Assembly (NCBI RefSeq): GCF_015209725.1
Contig: NZ_CP063656.1
Span: forward strand, 2,850,292 to 2,914,291
Source: Lysobacter ciconiae
Lineage (GTDB): Bacteria; Pseudomonadota; Gammaproteobacteria; Xanthomonadales; Xanthomonadaceae
Reading direction: 5' to 3'
DNA: 64,000 nt
The position numbers and the translations under genes are program-made. Shown here piece after piece: positions 31,178-39,318 of the stretch. The notes below the pieces were generated by a model. The model was not told the DNA's origin. It did not search any database and saw only the letters and a program-made list of their open reading frames with translations. The stretch's first letter is position 1. Every line of letters starts with the position of its first letter.

Positions 31178-31255
31178 CAATCCGTTCAAACAGATGCGGC
31201 AGTTCCTGCCAAAGCGGGGTTGGGGCGTCGCAGGAAGACCAACCTGTGTTATTAG
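31172..31255 (+). repeat. attC 19, degenerate distal end of the array
   Basis: R'' is GCCTGAC. The arm reads AATCCGTTCAAACAGATGCGG, and a canonical GTTRRRY is missing (GTGTTATTAGC near 31246). This marks the end of the cassette array. Confidence 0.6.
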
Positions 31256-31325
31256 CTGATTCCTGCAGGGTAGTCTCGTACCTCAAGAACAAGCCGCGGC
31301 GGTCGAATCTCCTACAGACCTGGTT

Positions 31326-31727
31326 ATGGTGATCGACACATTCGTCCGGAGGAAAGACCAGTCCGAGAAGCGCGATGAGCCGAAAGCCGATGCGCGAGTT
31401 GAACCTCGCATGCGTGCATCAGAGATGCCGGCCGACCCCCTTATTTCCGACTCGAGCGAGTCGGAACAACCGGCCGCTCCTCTGGACCTGCGTCTCCCGG
31501 AACACCCGCTGCCTGCCGGGCGAGGCCCGATGGAGCGCCGCAGTGCGCTCGCGGATCCCCATTTGAACCGCCTGAATCTGAGTTTCCAGGACCGGTCGAT
31601 CGGCGGAACGATGCAACGAATGGTCAAGGCCGATATCTGTAAAGATCTTCGCAACGCGCTGACGTCTGGCATCGGCGACGCCACCGTGGTTGTGAACACC
31701 ATGAAACAGCATGGATGTCGTGTTTAG
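31326..31727 (+). pseudogene. Probable 5'-truncated gene at the distal integron border
   Basis: From ATG 31326 the frame gives 133 aa with a conserved-looking C-terminus (LNRLNLSFQDRSIGGTMQRM and VVNTMKQHGCRV). There is no ribosome site at this ATG. The frame stays open upstream for about 22 codons (SLVPQEQAAAVESPTDLV) to a stop at the degenerate attC. The start of the gene has probably been lost to the integron. No named family is recognised. It could still be expressed from the short ATG. Confidence 0.5.
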
Positions 31728-31921
31728 CCCGAGCCATCAAACCGAGCTTGCGTGAGGCTGATCGGTTGCCGCTTGTTCCAGCCTGATGACGACTTGGTCA
31801 CGCTCGATCTGGTCTTATGCCGGCGCACCACGTCCGTCAGCCGCTTGCCATTCCGGCCAAGTTGGGTGCGTTGGATTGATCCCACCCCGGCGGCGCCACC
31901 GTCCAGATTGAGAGGTTCACG

Positions 31922-32260
31922 ATGCAGATTCTTGCCCCCGCCGCCTTTGCGTCCGTTTTGCTGATGTCCGCGTGTGTGACGTCGCCACAGTCCCCGTCGG
32001 ATACCAGCGCGCAGAGCTACCGCTGTGAAAGTGGCGAGACGATCGCCGCCAGCTATCCCACCACCGACTCGGCGACCGTGCAGTACAAGGGCAGCAGCCA
32101 CACCATGGCGATCGCGGTTTCCGCCAGCGGCGCACGCTACGTGGGCGGCGAGATGGAGTGGTGGTCCAAGGGCTCCGGCGCTGGTTCCGAGGGCACGCTG
32201 TTCCGCCACATGCCGGACAACACCACCGGCGAGGTCATCGAAACCTGCACCGCCATCTGA
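31922..32260 (+). CDS. MliC-family lipoprotein (C-type lysozyme inhibitor-like)
   Basis: This 112-aa protein has a lipobox signal peptide (FASVLLMSAC) and a MliC core: YRCESGETIAASY, SATVQYKGSSHTMAIA, SASGARYVGGEMEWWSKG and a final TCTAI with the second disulfide Cys. MliC proteins sit in the outer membrane or periplasm and block host lysozyme. The roughly 195 bases before it (31728-31921) show no recognisable gene. Confidence 0.88.
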   Translation: MQILAPAAFASVLLMSACVTSPQSPSDTSAQSYRCESGETIAASYPTTDSATVQYKGSSHTMAIAVSASGARYVGGEMEWWSKGSGAGSEGTLFRHMPDNTTGEVIETCTAI

Positions 32261-32290
32261 TCCAGACCGGATAGCGCTGCCGAACTCGCT

Positions 32291-32324
32291 CCGGGCGCCT
32301 GGGCCAATGTGTCCAGGCGCCCGG
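32291..32324. terminator. Strong hairpin between convergent genes
   Basis: A perfect 12-bp stem, CCGGGCGCCTGG / CCAGGCGCCCGG, with a 10-base loop lies between the MliC stop and the convergent oxidase stop. It lacks a clear T run but is well placed to end both transcripts. Confidence 0.65.
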
Positions 32325-32331
32325 CTTGCGT

Positions 32332-33891
32332 TCAGCGTCCCAACACGCCCGGGTTCATCAGACCCTTCGGGTCGAGTTGCTGCTTGATCGCATCGAGCAT
32401 CGCCAACGCCGCCGGATCGCGCCGTTCGCGGTAGGTGTAGAACTTGCCGATCTGAAAGCTCGCCGCGCCGTGCGCGCGCATGGTGTCGGCGATCTTGCGC
32501 TTGAGTGCGTGAGTGGCCGCGCGCGCCGGCAGGTTCTCGCCAGGGCAGCCGATCCTGGCGCGGTGATCGGGGTCCACGGTGCGCACATGGAAGGCGTTGT
32601 GCGAGTCGGGCCAGTAGATGCACGGCTCGATCAGCGTCGCCTGCGCGCCGACGGTGGTCATCAGGGTCCCGATGAACAGGCCGTGCTCGTCCATTACCGC
32701 CTTCTCGGAGGCAAACAAGTCCTGCAGGGCGTTGAACAGCTCGGTGCTGCGCGAGTGCGGCACGATGCCGTGGATCGGCGCCCAGCGCTCGCCGGCTGAG
32801 CCGAGCATGGCGTTCTTGGCCGCGAACGGGTTGGCCGCCATCACCTTGGGTACGCTGTTCTCGACCTCCCCGCCGAATGCCTCCACCGCCTTGCGGGCTG
32901 CGGCGACGCGCGCGTTGATCTCCCCCTCCGAGTCACCCTCCAGGGTGATGTGCAGGGTGAACAGTTCCGGGTCGAGGAAATCGCGGCCCTTGGTCACCAG
33001 CTTCAGGCCCTGCATCAGGCCGCCCTTCTTGATCACGTTGCCGAGGCTTTTGACATCGCTGCTGAGGCTGGCGCGGCGCATGCGGATCTGCGACAGGCTG
33101 GGATCGAAGGCGGCGATCTCCGAGGCCAGGCCGGCGCGGGCCAGTGCGCCCATCGCGTCCATCAACTGATCAGCGCGCTCGAACTGCCACGACAGGTAAT
33201 CGATGTGCGAATGCCTGGGCAGCAGGCGCAGGCTGGCGCGGACCTTGATGCCGAGCAGGCCGCAGTCGCCGAGGAAGACGCCGGTCAGGTCGGGGCCGTG
33301 CCAGCGGAAGAACGGCGTCGCATTGCCGGAGGCGGCCGAGCCGGTGCGCAGGATGTCGCCGTTGGCGGTAACCACCTCCAGTCCGAGCACGGAGTCGGCC
33401 GATGAGCCGTAGCGGGCAGAGCCGTGGAACACGCTGCCCTGTGACAGCGCGCCGCCGACGGTCGCGTGCGAGCCCGACATGGGGCCGAAGTACGGGGTAC
33501 GCACGCCCTTGGCCTGCAACGCCTGCTGCAGGGCTTCCCAAGCGACGCCCGCCTCGACCACCACGTAGGCGTCGCGGACGTTGATTTCCACCACCTTGTC
33601 GAGGCTGCCGGTGTCGATCAGCACCGTGGGCTGGCGGGTGGCGAGGTAGCCGCCGGTGTAGCTCATGCCACCGCCGCGGGCGATCAGGGCGATGCCGGCA
33701 GCCGTCAGCTGGGCCACCGCGGCGGCGAGCTGATCCGCGTCGTTCGGGCGCAGAACGGCCAGCAGCGGCTCGCCCTCGGAGTAGACGTCGGTACCGAAAT
33801 ACTCGAGCTCGGCCGGGTCGGTGATGACGGCGTTGCCCCAGCGGGTCTTCAGGTCGGCGATGACGTGATCGGGGGAGAGCGTGGTGCTCAT
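32332..33891 (-). CDS. FAD-binding oxidase/dehydrogenase (PCMH type, GlcD/VAO-like)
   Basis: This 519-aa flavoprotein starts at ATG 33891 (MSTTLSPDHVIADLKTRWGN). The PCMH FAD domain is visible as IALIARGGGMSYTGGY, GPMSGSHATVGGALSQGSVF and LGLEVVTANGDIL. The C-terminal cap ends in LDPKGLMNPGVLGR, typical of D-lactate/glycolate dehydrogenase and vanillyl-alcohol-oxidase-type enzymes. Oxidation of a hydroxy acid or an aromatic alcohol is likely. It is the last gene of the operon from 36645, about 70 bases after the hydrolase. Confidence 0.88.
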   Translation of the reverse strand: MSTTLSPDHVIADLKTRWGNAVITDPAELEYFGTDVYSEGEPLLAVLRPNDADQLAAAVAQLTAAGIALIARGGGMSYTGGYLATRQPTVLIDTGSLDKVVEINVRDAYVVVEAGVAWEALQQALQAKGVRTPYFGPMSGSHATVGGALSQGSVFHGSARYGSSADSVLGLEVVTANGDILRTGSAASGNATPFFRWHGPDLTGVFLGDCGLLGIKVRASLRLLPRHSHIDYLSWQFERADQLMDAMGALARAGLASEIAAFDPSLSQIRMRRASLSSDVKSLGNVIKKGGLMQGLKLVTKGRDFLDPELFTLHITLEGDSEGEINARVAAARKAVEAFGGEVENSVPKVMAANPFAAKNAMLGSAGERWAPIHGIVPHSRSTELFNALQDLFASEKAVMDEHGLFIGTLMTTVGAQATLIEPCIYWPDSHNAFHVRTVDPDHRARIGCPGENLPARAATHALKRKIADTMRAHGAASFQIGKFYTYRERRDPAALAMLDAIKQQLDPKGLMNPGVLGR

Positions 33892-33964
33892 GCGGAAGTC
33901 CTCGGAAGTCGTTGCGCCGTTGCGTGCCCTGCGCCGCGGGCGGCGGGTGGGTCGGGAACGGGTG

Positions 33965-35641
33965 TCAGGGATGGGTTGGGGATGTTTCGGATTGTTCGCC
34001 CAGCAAGGCGGCGGCGCGGCCGAGGTAGTCGTCGGTGCTGGCCGAACTGCCGGCGGCCAGCCGGACACCCAGCGCGCCCAGGCGCGCCGCGAGACCGGGT
34101 GAGGCGGCCTCGCGGAACATCGGCTTGCAGCGCTCGCCGAGGCGCAACAGCTCGACCACGTTGTCATTGACCTGGGCCGGTGTCGGAGCGGCGACGCGGC
34201 GACGGGCGGCTGCGGAAGGCGTCAACCAGGGCCACATCAGGTGGCGTTCGCGCTCCCACTGCCAGGCCTCGTCGAGGTGGCCGCCGGCGCGCAACAGCTG
34301 CGGGTCGGGCAGTTGCACCAGCAGGGTCGCGGTTTCATCGCCCTCCAGCAGCCACGGCCGGTGCAGCACGACCCGCTGCAGGCGCTCGCCCAGTGCCGCA
34401 GCCAGCGCTGGCACGTAGCCTGCGGCCGCGCCGTGACTCTCGATGGTGACCGGCAGTTGCCCCGGGACCGACCCCAGCGTCGCGAGGATCGCGCTCACCA
34501 TGGTTCCGGCGTCCAGGTCAGCATCGATCTCGGACGAGCCGCCGTGTCCCGGGAGGTCCGGCGCGACTACCACTGCCGTGCCGGCCAACGCCAGGTCGGC
34601 GGGCCCCAGCGGCCGCTCGCCCGGCGCATGCAGCGCCAGCCGCAGCGAATCGACACCGTCGCGGGACCAGAACGCGATGTCGCCCACCGCGCAGGCGACG
34701 ATGCCGCGCGACCAGCCGGCGCCGTCAGGACCACCGGAAGGGCCGCGGCCGGCATCGCCACCCGCGCAGTGCGGCGAACGCTCCGCCCCGGCAGTGATCA
34801 GTTCGACTGATGCTTCGTCGGCCAGCTTGTCCGCCAGCAACGCGTCCATGCGCGCGTGCATGCCCGCTATGCCGTTCTCCTCGACCACGGCCTTCACGTT
34901 CGCGGGCAGTTCGGGCAGGCGCGGCAGGTGGGCCAGCAGCGGATCGCCGCGGCGGAAGACCAGCAGCGACGGCGGGTGCAGGGTCGACAGGAATCCGTGC
35001 TCGACGTGGCGGAAGGCGGCGCCATAGCCGGCCCGGTAGGCATCGCCGACCTCCAGCACGTCCATCACCGCCTCATGAGTGCTCTGGGTGGTGTGCGGAT
35101 CGATCGCCATCGCCGCTTCGGCGCGGTCGTCGTACCACGGGAAGAAGTATTTCTGCTCGCGCATCCGCGACCACAGCCAGCGCAGGTGCGAGCCGTCCCA
35201 CGCGGGCACGAACGGCGGCAGGTAGCGGTCGCCGTAGATCGCGCTCTCCGCCGGGGTGAAGGCGGCGTAGCCATCCACCACCAGCGCGGTCACCCGCTCC
35301 GGACATGCGGCCGCGACCTGGGCGGCGACCAGCCCGCCGGTGTGCATGCCAAACACCGCGAACCGGTCGATGCCCAATGCGTCCAGTACCGCGACGGTGG
35401 CCTCCGCCAAGTCGGCAATGGAGGGCTCGGCGATGTCGAGCGGGTCGGAATAGCCAAAACCCGGCGTGTCCGGCGCGATCACGGTGTAGCGGTCGGCGAA
35501 GCGCGAAATCATGTCCAGCCACATCCGCGAGTTCTGCGGCGACTGGTGCAGCAGGACCAGCGCCGGCCCCTGCCCGGCATGGCGCAGGTGCACGTGGCGC
35601 TGCCCGATGCGGACGAAGCGACGGTGGATACGCACGCTCAT
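33965..35641 (-). CDS. Tandem alpha/beta-hydrolase protein with non-standard nucleophile elbows
   Basis: This 558-aa protein appears to hold two alpha/beta-hydrolase domains. Domain 1 (about 1-270) has the HGxG-like region LVLLHQSPQNSRMW and APDTPGFGYSDP; domain 2 (about 320-540) has VVAPDLPGHGGSSE. At the nucleophile elbows, where G-x-S-x-G is usual, the sequence reads GMHTGG in domain 1 and ESHGAA in domain 2, so His stands where Ser is expected. It overlaps the oxidoreductase gene by ATGA. It could cleave esters or C-C bonds by an altered mechanism, or be partly non-catalytic. Confidence 0.8.
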   Translation of the reverse strand: MSVRIHRRFVRIGQRHVHLRHAGQGPALVLLHQSPQNSRMWLDMISRFADRYTVIAPDTPGFGYSDPLDIAEPSIADLAEATVAVLDALGIDRFAVFGMHTGGLVAAQVAAACPERVTALVVDGYAAFTPAESAIYGDRYLPPFVPAWDGSHLRWLWSRMREQKYFFPWYDDRAEAAMAIDPHTTQSTHEAVMDVLEVGDAYRAGYGAAFRHVEHGFLSTLHPPSLLVFRRGDPLLAHLPRLPELPANVKAVVEENGIAGMHARMDALLADKLADEASVELITAGAERSPHCAGGDAGRGPSGGPDGAGWSRGIVACAVGDIAFWSRDGVDSLRLALHAPGERPLGPADLALAGTAVVVAPDLPGHGGSSEIDADLDAGTMVSAILATLGSVPGQLPVTIESHGAAAGYVPALAAALGERLQRVVLHRPWLLEGDETATLLVQLPDPQLLRAGGHLDEAWQWERERHLMWPWLTPSAAARRRVAAPTPAQVNDNVVELLRLGERCKPMFREAASPGLAARLGALGVRLAAGSSASTDDYLGRAAALLGEQSETSPTHP

Positions 35642-36645
35642 TCGGCCAACCTCACCAGTGACTTGCCCAGGTTCCGGCCCGACATCATCGCGATGAAGGC
35701 CGTGGGCGCAGACGCGAGGCCGTCGCTGACCGACTCGCGATACTGCACGCTGCCGTCGCGCACCAGTGGCGCGACCTCATTGGTGAATTCGTCGAACCGG
35801 TCGAGATGGTCAAACACCACCAGTCCCTGCAACGTGGCACGGGCCGCGATCACCGGGCCCAGGTTCGGGCCTGGCGGGCGCCCGCTCTGGTTGTACTGCG
35901 AACTCAGGCCGCACAGCACCACGCGCGCCTGCGGCCGCAGCAGCGACAGCGCCGCTTCCAGCACCGGCCCGCCGACGTTGTCGAAATACACATCGATGCC
36001 GTCCGGACACGCCGCGCGCAGGTCCTCGGCGAAGCCCGGGCTGAGGTGGCTGACGCACTCGTCAAAGCCGAAGGCCTCGCGCGCGATCATGCATTTCGCC
36101 TCGAGCCCGGCGATGCCGACGGTGCGGCAACCCGCGCGGCGTGCCAGCTGCCCGGCAACGCTGCCGACCGCGCCGGCTGCGGTGGAGACCAGCACGGTCT
36201 CGCCCGGTTGCGGGCGGCCGATCGTGTGCATGCCGGCCCATGCGGTCAGGCCGGGAATGCCGAGGACGCCCAGCGCGGTGGAGGGCGGGGCCAGGTCCGG
36301 ATCGACCCGGCGCAGCACGTCCTGCGACATCACCGCGTAATCGCACCAGCCGGTGTCACCAACCACCCAGTCGCCGACGCCGAGGTGCTCTGCGTTGCTC
36401 TCCACGACCCGGCCGACCGCGCCACCCGGCACCACCGCGCCCCGCTCGGGCCGCGGGATTGCGTAGCGCCCGCCCAGCAACGGGCGCAGGCACGGGTCCA
36501 GCGACAGCCAGTGGTTGCGCACGACCACCTCGCCGGCTGTGGGCGCCGCCAGCGGACGCCGGTCCATCCCGAAGTCCTGCTCGCGCGGGATCCCGTCGGG
36601 GTAGCGCAGCACCTGCACGACCTGCCGGGTCGGGGGTAGGGCCAT
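35638..36645 (-). CDS. NADP-dependent oxidoreductase (MDR superfamily, 2-alkenal reductase-like)
   Basis: This 335-aa medium-chain reductase starts at ATG 36645 with AGGAG upstream. The N-terminal DFGMDRRPLAAPTAGEVVVR, the Rossmann loop VSTAAGAVGSVAGQLARRAG, and the NVGGPVLEAAL and CGLSSQYN segments match zinc-free alkenal/one oxidoreductases (curA/PTGR-like). It would reduce the double bond of an enone or enal. It is the first gene of the minus-strand operon. A TGTCCGGACA palindrome lies 27 bases before its start codon. Confidence 0.9.
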   Translation of the reverse strand: MALPPTRQVVQVLRYPDGIPREQDFGMDRRPLAAPTAGEVVVRNHWLSLDPCLRPLLGGRYAIPRPERGAVVPGGAVGRVVESNAEHLGVGDWVVGDTGWCDYAVMSQDVLRRVDPDLAPPSTALGVLGIPGLTAWAGMHTIGRPQPGETVLVSTAAGAVGSVAGQLARRAGCRTVGIAGLEAKCMIAREAFGFDECVSHLSPGFAEDLRAACPDGIDVYFDNVGGPVLEAALSLLRPQARVVLCGLSSQYNQSGRPPGPNLGPVIAARATLQGLVVFDHLDRFDEFTNEVAPLVRDGSVQYRESVSDGLASAPTAFIAMMSGRNLGKSLVRLAE

Positions 36646-36671
36646 CCAGCACTCCTGATCGTTCCGGTGAT

Positions 36672-36681
36672 TGTCCGGACA
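36672..36681. promoter_or_regulatory. Palindromic operator TGTCCGGACA, copy 3
   Basis: Third copy of the 10-bp palindrome, just upstream of the oxidoreductase start. It lies on the other side of the integron from copies 1 and 2, which suggests that both flanks belong to one regulon. Confidence 0.55.
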
Positions 36682-36773
36682 TTTACCAAGATACCCGGAT
36701 TGGCTCCACTCGCCAACGGGTTTGCCGGGATGCACCCTCCATGCCGGATTTCCCGTCGCCGTCCCGGCCCTAC

Positions 36774-36799
36774 TTGTCAGGCCGGCAACGCTTTATACT
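36774..36799 (+). promoter_or_regulatory. Possible promoter of the cytochrome c gene
   Basis: A TATACT -10-like hexamer (36794-36799) and TTGTCA (36774-36779) are visible, but the 14-base spacer is short, so the -35 match may be fortuitous. Confidence 0.3.
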
Positions 36800-36878
36800 G
36801 CCCCGCGGCCGCTTGATTGCGGATTTTTGTTGGACGGCGATGCGCGACCCATCACGGGGAGCGCCAAAAGGTGGGATC

Positions 36879-37394
36879 GTGCGCAATTACGACCTTGATT
36901 TCCTGAAAAGATTTTCCCTGGTGATCGGCTTCCTGATCGTCCTCAGCCTGGGCCTGGTGCTCGGCGCGCGCATGGTCAGCGACTCGCTGCCCTACGACGA
37001 GCCCGACAACGTGGCGCAGCGCGCCCGTGAGCGCATCGCGCCGGTGGGCAGCGTGTACGCGGGCAGCACCGGCGCAGCGGCAGCCGCGGCAGCGGCGTCT
37101 GCGGCGGCCGCCTCGGCCTCCGCGCAGGTCGCCTACGGCGGCACGCTGGATGGCTCGGTGATCTTCGATGGCCTGTGCGCGGGTTGCCACGGTTCCGGCG
37201 CCGGCGGTGCACCGACCATGGATCAGGCGCACTGGTCGGCACGCATCGCGCAGGGCATGGACACCCTGCACAAGCACGCCATCGAGGGTTACACCGGCAG
37301 CGCCGGCCTGATGCCGGCCAAGGGCGGCAATCCGGCCCTGACCGACGAGCAGGTCATCGCCACGGTCGACTGGATGGTCGAGAACCTCAAATAG
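36879..37394 (+). CDS. Membrane-anchored c-type cytochrome (c5 family)
   Basis: GTG 36879 follows AAGGTGG. The 171-aa protein has one N-terminal membrane helix (FSLVIGFLIVLSLGLVLGA), an Ala-rich linker (AAAAAAAASAAAASASA) and a single haem motif CAGCH, with a distal Met in GLMPAKGGNP as the likely sixth ligand. It faces the periplasm and would carry electrons in respiration. An upstream open frame is antisense to the oxidoreductase gene and is rejected. Confidence 0.9.
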   Translation: MRNYDLDFLKRFSLVIGFLIVLSLGLVLGARMVSDSLPYDEPDNVAQRARERIAPVGSVYAGSTGAAAAAAAASAAAASASAQVAYGGTLDGSVIFDGLCAGCHGSGAGGAPTMDQAHWSARIAQGMDTLHKHAIEGYTGSAGLMPAKGGNPALTDEQVIATVDWMVENLK

Positions 37395-37423
37395 CGCGCG
37401 CCTGCTTGATGGCACGCTGACAC

Positions 37424-37450
37424 AGCCGCCTCCGGGCGGCTTTGTTCTTT
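37424..37450 (+). terminator. Rho-independent terminator after the cytochrome gene
   Basis: The stem AGCCGCC / GGCGGCT is followed by TTGTTCTTT, 30 bases after the stop codon. Confidence 0.75.
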
Positions 37451-37486
37451 CCGGTGCCGCCAGGTCGCAACGCTTATCATGGGCGC

Positions 37487-38194
37487 ATGGACAAGCCCGC
37501 ATTTCCCAACGACCCGGAGTTCCAGTCCGGCAAACCGGCCGCCGTCACCGTGCAGGGCCCGACCGGCGCACTGGAAGCCATCGTCGAAGGTCCCGAGGCC
37601 GACGCCGATCCCCGCCCGGTGGTGATGGTCGTCTGTCACCCGCTCCCCACCGAGGGCGGCACCATGCACAACAAGGTGGTGACGATGACGGCGCGCGCGT
37701 TGCGCCAGTCCGGCGCCACGACCGTGCGTTTCAATTTCCGCGGCGTTGGCGCCTCGCAGGGTGCGTTCGACAACGGTGACGGCGAAGCCGACGACCTGCG
37801 CGCCGTCATCGCCTGGGTGCGCGAGCAGCGACCCGACCACCAGCTCTGGCTGGGCGGTTTCAGTTTCGGCTCCTACGTCGCCTTCCAGGTCGCCAGCGAG
37901 GTCGATGCCGGCCTGTTGCTGATGATCGCGCCGCCCGCCGGGCGCCGCGGTTACCACTTCGACCGCATTGCAGCCTTCGACGGCCCCTGGATCGTGATCC
38001 AGGGCGAGACGGACGACGTCGTGGATCCCGAACAGGTGTACGCGTGGGCGAACGGCTTCGTGCAGCCGCCCGAACTCGTCCGCATCCCCGATGCGAGCCA
38101 CTTCTTCCACCGCAAGCTGATCGACCTGCGCGGCGCGGTGAAGCACGGGATCCGTCCGTACCTGCCTGCGGCGAAGCCTGCCGCCGATGCTTGA
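37487..38194 (+). CDS. Alpha/beta hydrolase (COG2945-like)
   Basis: This 235-aa protein starts MDKPAFPNDPEFQSGKPAAV. It has VVCHPLPTEGGTMHNKVV, the nucleophile elbow GGFSFGSYV with Ser, the acid region QGETDDVVDP, and the final His in DASHFFHRKL. These are typical of small esterase-like hydrolases of unknown substrate. It overlaps the zapE start by eight bases. Confidence 0.87.
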   Translation: MDKPAFPNDPEFQSGKPAAVTVQGPTGALEAIVEGPEADADPRPVVMVVCHPLPTEGGTMHNKVVTMTARALRQSGATTVRFNFRGVGASQGAFDNGDGEADDLRAVIAWVREQRPDHQLWLGGFSFGSYVAFQVASEVDAGLLLMIAPPAGRRGYHFDRIAAFDGPWIVIQGETDDVVDPEQVYAWANGFVQPPELVRIPDASHFFHRKLIDLRGAVKHGIRPYLPAAKPAADA

Positions 38195-39311
38195 CCCCGT
38201 CGTGACCGCGGACGCCGGCGCCCTGCCCGGCGTGCGCTACCGCGCCGGTGTTGCGCGTGGAGACTGGGATGCCGATCCCGCCCAGTTGCCGGCACTGGCC
38301 GAGCTGGACCGCATCCACGCGGCGCTGCTGGAGCCGCCCTCGCGCGGCCTGCTGCAGCGCCTGCGCAAGCAGCCGCCGGCGGCCGTGCCCGGGCTGTACC
38401 TGTGGGGCGGCGTCGGCCGCGGCAAGACCTTCCTGGTCGACCTGTTCTACGACGGCCTGCCGATCCAGGCCAAGCACCGCACCCACTTCCACCGCTTCAT
38501 GCGCGACGTGCACGCACGCCTGCGCGAGCACGCCGGAGAGCGCGATCCGCTGGCCTCCATCGCCCATGCCGCCGGGCGCCGCTGGCGGGTGCTGGTGCTG
38601 GACGAGTTCTTCGTCACCGACATTGGCGATGCGATGCTGCTGGGCCGCTTCATGGAGCAGCTGTTCGCCAACGGCGTGGCCCTGGTGACGACCTCCAACA
38701 CCGCCCCGCAGAACCTGTTCAAGGACGGGTTGCAGCGCGAGAGCTTCCTGCCGGCGATCGCCCAGATCCAGCAGCACTGCCACGTCCTGGAGCTGGTCAG
38801 CGACCAGGATTACCGCCTGCGCGCGCTGACCCGCTCGCCGGTGTACCGCGCACCGCTGGATGCCGCGGCCGACGAGTGGCTGGCGACGCGCTGGAAGCAG
38901 ATCATCGCCGACGCGCCGCGCGAGGACGGTCCGCTGCATATCGAAGGCCGCGACATCCCGGTGCGCGGCATCGCAGACGGCCACGTCTGGTTCGACTTCG
39001 ATGCGCTGTGCGATGGCCCGCGCGCCACCGGCGACTACATCGAGATCGCGACCCGGTTCCACACCGTGCTGGTCGGCGGTGTCCCGGTGTTCGATGGCAG
39101 CAACGATGACCCCGCGCGGCGCTTCGTCAACCTCATCGACGAGCTCTACGACCGCAACGTCAACCTCGTCTGCACCGCCGATGCCGATCCGGTCGGCCTG
39201 TACAGCGGCCACCGCCTGGCCGGTCCGTTCGAGCGCACCACCTCTCGCCTGATCGAGATGCGCTCCACCGAATACCTCACCACCCGGCACCGGGGCGGAT
39301 CGGGGGGATAA
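38187..39311 (+). CDS. zapE: Cell-division ATPase ZapE (AFG1 family)
   Basis: This 374-aa AFG1-like ATPase has a Walker A loop GGVGRGKTFLVD and a Walker B VLVLDEFFVTDIGDA, then the conserved TTSNTAPQNLFKDGLQRESF. In gammaproteobacteria ZapE interacts with FtsZ and affects Z-ring stability. The length fits the family. It overlaps the preceding hydrolase gene and precedes queF by eight bases. Confidence 0.93.
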   Translation: MLDPVVTADAGALPGVRYRAGVARGDWDADPAQLPALAELDRIHAALLEPPSRGLLQRLRKQPPAAVPGLYLWGGVGRGKTFLVDLFYDGLPIQAKHRTHFHRFMRDVHARLREHAGERDPLASIAHAAGRRWRVLVLDEFFVTDIGDAMLLGRFMEQLFANGVALVTTSNTAPQNLFKDGLQRESFLPAIAQIQQHCHVLELVSDQDYRLRALTRSPVYRAPLDAAADEWLATRWKQIIADAPREDGPLHIEGRDIPVRGIADGHVWFDFDALCDGPRATGDYIEIATRFHTVLVGGVPVFDGSNDDPARRFVNLIDELYDRNVNLVCTADADPVGLYSGHRLAGPFERTTSRLIEMRSTEYLTTRHRGGSGG

Positions 39312-39318
39312 TCGCGCC

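Larger units (their letters stand above)
19000..31255. mobile_element. Chromosomal integron: intI, attI and 19 gene cassettes
   Basis: The integrase on the minus strand is followed by an array of cassettes on the plus strand. Each cassette ends in an attC with R'' (YCTAAC), a hairpin stem and R' (GTTRRRY). The sites share TTCAAGCCGA and TCGGCTTAA elements of Xanthomonas type. Cassette DNA is far less GC-rich than the flanks. The array ends in a degenerate site near 31172-31255. An IS3-family element interrupts it. The integron separates two parts of a catabolic region. Confidence 0.95.

Noticed and set aside
20614..31255. CRISPR array
   Set aside because: The repeats are spaced by gene-length sequence, contain R''/R' core sites and fold as single hairpins, so they are attC sites.
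31752..31964. A 70-codon plus-strand gene before the MliC gene
   Set aside because: It has no ribosome site or conserved pattern, its C-terminus is low in complexity, and it overlaps the MliC signal peptide in another frame.
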